Below are positions 12,060 to 16,031 of a DNA stretch of 16,031 bases, piece by piece. Location of the stretch: the NCBI GenBank assembly GCA_018895125.1, contig JAHIOR010000067.1:1-16031 (forward strand). Direction: 5' to 3'. The position numbers and the translations under genes were made by a program. The notes below the pieces were generated by a model. It searched no databases and had not been told where the DNA came from. It worked only from the letters and a program-made list of their open reading frames with translations. The DNA comes from Patescibacteria group bacterium (GTDB taxonomy: Bacteria > Patescibacteriota > Minisyncoccia > Minisyncoccales > GWA2-46-15). The number at the start of each line of letters is the position of its first letter. Positions within the stretch are counted from its first letter, which is position 1.

Positions 12060-13113
12060 TTAAGAAGCATTTTTTGTTACCGAGATTCAAAAGAATCGTA
12101 CTTTCTTTAACCAAGCGTTGGGAGAGAACCCTTTTTAGGATCTCTTTTTCTTGTAAAGGATTTTTTGCTTGTTTTAAAACCTTGGAAATCATATCTTTAA
12201 CGGTTCCTGGATCATAGCCCCATTCCTTTAAGGCATAAACGCCCCGGCCAATGAGCACGAATTGAGAATCTTTAATCAGTTGATTGTGAACAGTTTGAAA
12301 ATTAGTTTTCTTTTTAGGAACAGCCGTAGCAGAAATTACTGAAAAATCTTGGGAATCTTTTTGTCCCAATGGCTTTGCCTGGCCTAAAATAATTTCATCA
12401 ATCAGGCTGGCAACTTCAATAAAATGCAAAGGTTTTTTAACTTTTTTAAAAACCAAAAGGGCTAAATCCCTAACTCCCTTAGGGTTAACTTCTGGCCATG
12501 ATTTCAGGCCATATTTGCCATCAACTGCTTTTAAGATTTTCTTTGAAATTTCAAGGCTTGATCTTAAAAATTGCTGATCAGATTCCTTAGCTAAACCGGA
12601 AACAGTGAGCAACTCTTTAAATTCTAATGTTTTCTTCTGTTTTAATAATCCTTTTTCCAGTAGTTTTAAAGCTTTTTCGGCTAAAACCGAGGCATTGGAA
12701 TCTAGCATCCAAAAAGAATAAAAATCCTTGGATTCATTAACCCGGTAAAAATCTTCGTTAAGGATCAGCAGCAGATTAACCCAGCTGGCGGAATTCTGTT
12801 GGTGATTAAACTCTGGTTCTGAGAAAAGCAAATCCTCCCTTTTTAAACCTCCATTCCTGTGCAAATATTTTGCCAATTGTAAAAAAACCTTGGTAATTTC
12901 CGAGGTTAAATTTTCTTTTCTGATTTTTTTTAGGGCAGTAACAATAATTTGCCTAACTCTTTCTCTGGTCAGGCCCAAATCTTTGCCAATAGCCTCAAGA
13001 GTTTCGCCCTTTCCGCTCGTAAGGCCGAATCTCCTAGAAATAACTAATATCTGCCTTTGGTTTAATCCGTTAAAAAGAATCTGGGAAAGTTTTTGATAAT
13101 CAATATTTGACAT
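12022..13113 (-). CDS. Sigma-70 region 4-like plus HARE-HTH regulator
   Basis: 363 residues from ATG 13113. Residues about 17-66 (LNQRQILVISRRFGL ... GETLEAIGKDLGLTRERVRQI) are a clear sigma region 4, the -35-binding helix-turn-helix. The middle (about 90-210) is helical and of unknown function. Residues about 215-298 (VRDLALLVFKKVKKPLHFIE ... LIGRGVYALKEWGY) match HARE-HTH winged helices of the kind in RNA polymerase delta. A similar unit follows (about 305-358). It lacks sigma region 2, so it is not a full sigma factor; a promoter-bound cofactor of RNA polymerase is a reasonable guess. A TTG at 13149 would add 12 residues, but that TTG is part of the -35 box. It heads the operon running to rnhA. 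Confidence 0.85.
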   Translation of the reverse strand: MSNIDYQKLSQILFNGLNQRQILVISRRFGLTSGKGETLEAIGKDLGLTRERVRQIIVTALKKIRKENLTSEITKVFLQLAKYLHRNGGLKREDLLFSEPEFNHQQNSASWVNLLLILNEDFYRVNESKDFYSFWMLDSNASVLAEKALKLLEKGLLKQKKTLEFKELLTVSGLAKESDQQFLRSSLEISKKILKAVDGKYGLKSWPEVNPKGVRDLALLVFKKVKKPLHFIEVASLIDEIILGQAKPLGQKDSQDFSVISATAVPKKKTNFQTVHNQLIKDSQFVLIGRGVYALKEWGYDPGTVKDMISKVLKQAKNPLQEKEILKRVLSQRLVKESTILLNLGNKKCFLKQEDGRYSSREA

Positions 13114-13120
13114 ATTATCA

Positions 13121-13149
13121 ATTATGACATTATTAAGCTCACGTGTCAA
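13121..13149 (-). promoter_or_regulatory. Promoter of the sigma4/HARE gene, probably leaderless
   Basis: Minus strand TTGACA (13149-13144), 17-base spacer, CATAAT (13126-13121). The start point predicted six to seven bases on, 13114-13113, coincides with the ATG at 13113, and no Shine-Dalgarno is present. The mRNA is therefore probably leaderless. Confidence 0.7.
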
Positions 13150-13184
13150 CTATCTGATTTTTTAATTTCGAATGAAGTGAGAAA

Positions 13185-14132
13185 TCAAGATTTTCGCAAA
13201 GCGAAATTCTTATGTTTTTGCCAGCTAACTAGTAAGGGACTGGCTAAAAATAAGGATGAATAGGTGCCGACTATAATTCCAATAATTAAGGTTAGAGAAA
13301 AATACTTTAAAGTTTCTCCGCCAAAGAAGAATATCGCCAAGAGAACCAAAAGAGTACAAGAACCCGTGCTAATTGATCGGACTAAGATCTGATTCAAACT
13401 CCGATTAACGCAAGCGTCAAAATCTCCTTCTTTATTTTTTAAGAGATTTTCCCTAACTCTGTCAAAAACAACTACCTTATCGTTAATTGTGTAACCCAAA
13501 AGGGTCAGTAAAGCGATAATGATTGGGATATTGAATTGAATATTATAAAATTTTCCCAAAGCAGCAAAAACACTAACTGGTATTAAAACATCAAAGAAAA
13601 GAGTAATTATCGAAATTATTCCATATTGCCAACTAGATAAAGGTCGGGAGATTTTTCTAAAAGCAATTGTAATATAAGCCAGTAGGGCTACTAAAGAAAC
13701 AATTATTAAAGTTATTGTTTTCTGCCGTAATTCCTTACCAATAACCGGCCCGATGCTTTCGAAACGTTTTTCATCTATTTTTGGTTGTATTTCCTGTAAT
13801 CTTAAAATAATCTGTTGATGGATATCTTCATCAATTTCTTTCATTCTTATAATTACCCCATTGACTCCAATGGGCTGAATAACCATCTCTCCTAAATCAA
13901 AGTCTTGCAATTTTTCTTGAATCACTGAATTTTCCGGTCTATTCTCTCCGCCTTCGCATGAAGCTATGGCGGATCCGCCGCAGGAGGAAAAATCTACTTC
14001 CAAAATACTTCCACCCGAAAAATCAATACTAAACTGCAAACCAAAGATCAAAAGAGAAGCCAGGCTGGCTATAACTAAAATCCCAGAAAAAATATAATAA
14101 ACTTTGGTGTATTTTATAAAAGGAATATTCAT
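13185..14132 (-). CDS. secF: Protein translocase subunit SecF
   Basis: 315 residues, normal SecF length. With SecD it uses the proton gradient to finish export through SecYEG. Topology: one N-terminal helix (about 12-31), a periplasmic domain, then about five membrane helices. Motifs: FSIDFSGGSILEVDF (about 34-48), IGPVIGKELRQKT, and LLGYTINDKVVVFDRVREN in the fourth to fifth helix region. A palindromic element (13947-13973) lies in frame and encodes residues 54-62. Together with neighbouring codons it gives an insert SSCGGSAIASCEGGENR (49-65) at the start of the periplasmic domain that looks foreign to the family. It starts 19 bases after secD, so they share a transcript. A small TTTCGC/GCGAAA hairpin overlaps its stop codon. 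Confidence 0.95.
   Translation of the reverse strand: MNIPFIKYTKVYYIFSGILVIASLASLLIFGLQFSIDFSGGSILEVDFSSCGGSAIASCEGGENRPENSVIQEKLQDFDLGEMVIQPIGVNGVIIRMKEIDEDIHQQIILRLQEIQPKIDEKRFESIGPVIGKELRQKTITLIIVSLVALLAYITIAFRKISRPLSSWQYGIISIITLFFDVLIPVSVFAALGKFYNIQFNIPIIIALLTLLGYTINDKVVVFDRVRENLLKNKEGDFDACVNRSLNQILVRSISTGSCTLLVLLAIFFFGGETLKYFSLTLIIGIIVGTYSSLFLASPLLVSWQKHKNFALRKS
13947..13973. repeat. Palindromic element copy 3 (inside secF)
   Basis: TCCGCC (13947-13952), core TTCGCATGAAGCTAT, GGCGGA (13968-13973). Same arms as the rnpB copy at 988-1013. It is inserted in frame. Confidence 0.8.
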
Positions 14133-14151
14133 TTTATACCTTATTCTTTTA

Positions 14152-15579
14152 TTATTTCCATAACCAGTTTAATTTTTCGAATTTTGTACCGGCAAAACAT
14201 CTTAAGAGATTATTAGTAATGAAGATTGCCGAAAACATACCAATTAAATTGCCAATAATCAAGGTTAAGGCAAATCCTTTAACAAAACTGGTTCCGAGGC
14301 TAAATAGGATCAGAGACACTAAAATAATAGTGAAGTTTCCATCGCGAACTGATGGCCAGGCTCGCTTAAAGCCATCTTCAAGTGAAATCAGAAAACCTTT
14401 CCCCAGTTTTAACTCCTCTCTTATTCTGGAAAAAATTAAAATATTGGCATCAACTGCCATGCCCATAGATAGAATAAAGCCGGCAATGCCAGCCAAAGTT
14501 AAAGTAATGGGTATTAATTTAAAAAAAGAAAGGTTTAAAGCAATATAAATTATTAAGGCCAATGAGGCCAAAATACCAGGCAAACGATAAAAAATAATCA
14601 TAAAAATAATTACTAAGATAAAGCCGATCATGCCTGCCTTCAGGGATTTATTTAAAGATTCTTGCCCTAAGCTAGGACCAATAGTTTCCTGGGATATTAG
14701 GGTAATTGGCACTGGTAAAGCGCCTGAATTAAGATTTCTAACCAAGCTTTTAGCCTCGTCAACCGTAAAACTGCCTGAAATTTGAGCTTTACCGCCTTTG
14801 ATCGGCTCTTGAACTACAGGACTGGAGATAAGAGTATTGTCAATATAAATGGCAACTAATTTACCAATATTTCTGGTTGTCAGTTCTTCAAAAAGCTTTG
14901 CGCCTTCGTCATCAAACTGAATTGAAACCATGGGCTTATTAGTCGTTTCATCGAATATTAGTTCAGCTTTTTTAAGATAACGGCCAGTTAACTGAGTTGA
15001 AACAAAAGGATCCTCAAGAGCTATTTGCCAATCAGGAACATTTTGAATTTCCTCAAAAGTCATGCCTTGAAGTTCCTGCTGTTTTTGAAGAATCATATTA
15101 AATTCTTCGTCAAGCCTTTGCTCTTTAAATTCAAGAAAAGGAGTCTGGCCAATCATACTAATGGCTTCTTTAACATCCTTAACCCCGGCTAACTCCACAA
15201 TTAGTCTCTGGCTTTGTTCTTCAATTTGGATAACAGGTTCGCTAACGCCAAAAAGATTAACCCTTCTTTCAACAACGTCCCTTAAGCCGTCAAGGGCATT
15301 TTTATGATCAGCGCTATCAATGCCGCTCAAATCAGCCTGGTAAACAAGATGGGTTCCTCCTTGCAAATCCAGCCCCAACCGAAAGGGGATATTCCAAAAA
15401 TGCGGTAGGCTGAATTTTGCCTGCCCGCCGAAGTCCTGAGCGAAGTCGAAGGAGCGAAGGCGGGAATTCAAAAAATCAATTCCGCTGTTTAAGGGATCTG
15501 GATAAGATAAATTGCCGGCAACGAAGGCCAGCAATAAAATAATTATTAAAATTAAAGGCTTTTTATAATTTACAGACAT
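14152..15579 (-). CDS. secD: Protein translocase subunit SecD
   Basis: 475 residues. The N-terminal helix (about 8-23) is followed by a periplasmic region and about five C-terminal membrane helices (from about 313). Motifs: FRLGLDLQGGTHLVY (about 67-80), VVERRVNLFGVSEPVIQ (P1 domain), IGQTPFLEFKEQR, LNSGALPVPI, and GMAVDANILIFSRIREEL, all SecD hallmarks. A 41-bp palindromic element (15424-15464) encodes residues 39-52 (SRLRSFDFAQDFGG), placed between the first helix and the DLQGG motif where homologues have a short linker. It tolerates the insert because that part is periplasmic and variable. The start ATG 15579 lacks a Shine-Dalgarno and lies inside the end of a short upstream frame, so it may depend on coupling. 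It has its own promoter just downstream of the 5S gene. Confidence 0.95.
   Translation of the reverse strand: MSVNYKKPLILIIILLLAFVAGNLSYPDPLNSGIDFLNSRLRSFDFAQDFGGQAKFSLPHFWNIPFRLGLDLQGGTHLVYQADLSGIDSADHKNALDGLRDVVERRVNLFGVSEPVIQIEEQSQRLIVELAGVKDVKEAISMIGQTPFLEFKEQRLDEEFNMILQKQQELQGMTFEEIQNVPDWQIALEDPFVSTQLTGRYLKKAELIFDETTNKPMVSIQFDDEGAKLFEELTTRNIGKLVAIYIDNTLISSPVVQEPIKGGKAQISGSFTVDEAKSLVRNLNSGALPVPITLISQETIGPSLGQESLNKSLKAGMIGFILVIIFMIIFYRLPGILASLALIIYIALNLSFFKLIPITLTLAGIAGFILSMGMAVDANILIFSRIREELKLGKGFLISLEDGFKRAWPSVRDGNFTIILVSLILFSLGTSFVKGFALTLIIGNLIGMFSAIFITNNLLRCFAGTKFEKLNWLWK
15424..15464. repeat. Larger palindromic element (inside secD)
   Basis: CCCGCC (15424-15429) and GGCGGG (15459-15464) flank a core with CCTGAGCGAAGTCGAAGG. 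It lies in frame and has arms related to those of the elements in secF and rnpB, but it is longer. Confidence 0.8.
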
Positions 15580-15628
15580 TATTTTTCAATAGAAATATAA
15601 AAATTAAAAAAGACTTTCTTTTTGGCAT
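15563..15628 (-). CDS. Short leader reading frame in front of secD (21 residues)
   Basis: ATG 15628 to TAA 15565-15563 encodes MPKRKSFLIFIFLLKNNVCKL: a basic start and a hydrophobic core, like a small signal peptide. The start coincides with the predicted transcription start of the secD promoter, so it would be leaderless. Its last 17 bases overlap the first codons of secD in another frame. It could be chance; a sensory leader or coupling peptide is a hypothesis. Confidence 0.35.
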   Translation of the reverse strand: MPKRKSFLIFIFLLKNNVCKL

Positions 15629-15634
15629 TAACAA

Positions 15635-15663
15635 AGTATAAAACAATTTCAACTTTAAGTCAA
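15635..15663 (-). promoter_or_regulatory. Promoter of secDF
   Basis: Minus strand TTGACT (15663-15658), 17-base spacer, TATACT (15640-15635). Predicted start about 15628. It lies directly behind the rRNA terminator. Confidence 0.8.
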
Positions 15664-15666
15664 TAT

Positions 15667-15690
15667 AAAACACGCCCAAAGGGCATGCTT
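15667..15690 (-). terminator. Terminator of the rRNA operon
   Basis: On the minus strand CATGCCC-TTT-GGGCGTG (15687-15671) is fully paired with one G-U pair and is followed by TTTTATATT. On the plus strand the same position would be a C-A mismatch, which fixes the direction. Confidence 0.8.
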
Positions 15691-15708
15691 TTTACTTAGA
15701 TTACAACC

Positions 15709-15825
15709 AGAATAAGGAAGCTACCTACTTTCGCAGCATAGCTACTATCATCGGCCTTAGAAGATTTCACTTCTGAGTTCGAAAAGGGATCAGGTGGAGC
15801 ACTTCCAGCATAGCTCCCTTATTCT
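15709..15825 (-). rRNA. rrf: 5S ribosomal RNA
   Basis: About 117 nt. The ends pair as helix I: minus-strand AATAAGGGAGCTA (15823-15811) with TAGCTTCCTTATT (15723-15711), extended by a G-C and an A-U pair outward. The conserved CGAACTCAGAAGTGAA of loop C is present around 15780-15765. TAGCTATGCTG occurs twice in the RNA. It lies about 40 bases after the 23S end. Confidence 0.93.
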
Positions 15826-15863
15826 AGCTATAATCTTTTACGAAACTAAGGAGGGTAAGAAAA

Positions 15864-16031
15864 TATTGCGATTTCGATTTATTAGTACTGCTCGGCTAAA
15901 GCCATTACTGGCCTTACACCTGCAGCCTATCAATCCTGTGGTCTACAGGAAATCTTGATGAGTTCTTATCTTGGGGTTGGCTTCGTGCTTAGATGCTTTC
16001 AGCACTTATCCGTGCCCGACATAGCTACCCA
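15864..16031 (-). rRNA. rrl: 23S ribosomal RNA, 3' end only, runs off the right edge
   Basis: The minus strand reads through the highly conserved domain VI end: GGGCACGGATAAGTGCTGAA, GCATCTAAGCACGAAGCCAA, and finally GCCGAGCAGTACTAATAAATCG. The exact 3' end is uncertain by several bases because the pairing 5' end is outside the window. Confidence 0.93.

Noticed and set aside
14219..14548. Plus-strand 109-codon open frame
   Set aside because: It is antisense to the membrane helices of secD and has no ribosome site or family resemblance.

Overview
The window looks like part of a small, AT-rich genome from a candidate-phyla-radiation (Patescibacteria, probably Parcubacteria/Microgenomates-like) bacterium. 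The reasons are: short divergent versions of core genes (phosphoglycerate kinase, MurA, a RecJ-like DHH protein); a split, chromosomal TraG/VirB4-like ATPase with a membrane partner; a sigma-region-4 plus HARE-HTH regulator; weak or absent Shine-Dalgarno sequences in front of several genes; and small palindromic elements that interrupt both coding regions and RNase P RNA. TGA is used as stop (for example at the ends of secF and pgk's upstream neighbour), so the code is the ordinary bacterial one. This placement is inference from gene content; no 16S is present.

Layout. Left edge: the 5' part of murJ (minus strand) and, diverging from it, rnpB (plus strand). Their two promoters overlap in the same -35 region. 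The rnpB gene is unusually long because its P12 region carries palindromic elements and a tandem hairpin repeat. From about 1.3 to 4.9 kb lies an accessory, scarred segment. It holds hairpin-rich DNA bounded by two related 17-bp motifs, a 5' half of a tRNA gene, two paralogous proteins of unknown function, a small Pro-rich protein, and a TrpR/YerC-like repressor gene whose promoter is overlapped by a repeated operator-like sequence. It ends in two decayed genes: an RNase HI 3' fragment duplicated from the intact rnhA nearby, and a possible radical-SAM remnant.

From 4.9 to 15.6 kb everything is on the minus strand and reads, in transcription order: secD, secF, sigma4/HARE regulator, two-TM membrane protein, TraG-like ATPase, pgk, DHH phosphoesterase, rnhA, murA. 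Four-base ATGA overlaps join ATPase-pgk and DHH-rnhA, and only 4 bases separate the membrane protein from its ATPase, so 12.0-6.3 kb is probably one operon. At the right edge is the end of an rRNA operon on the same strand (3' end of 23S, then 5S, then a terminator), followed directly by a strong promoter for secDF.

The gene set combines cell-envelope work (MurJ flippase, MurA, SecDF), nucleic-acid processing (RNase P, RNase HI, DHH nuclease), glycolysis (Pgk) and a probable DNA-translocation or type IV secretion ATPase. The most novel material is the paralogous pair with its repressor in the accessory segment, the mobile palindromes inside rnpB, secF and secD, and a short leaderless reading frame in front of secD that could act as a leader peptide.
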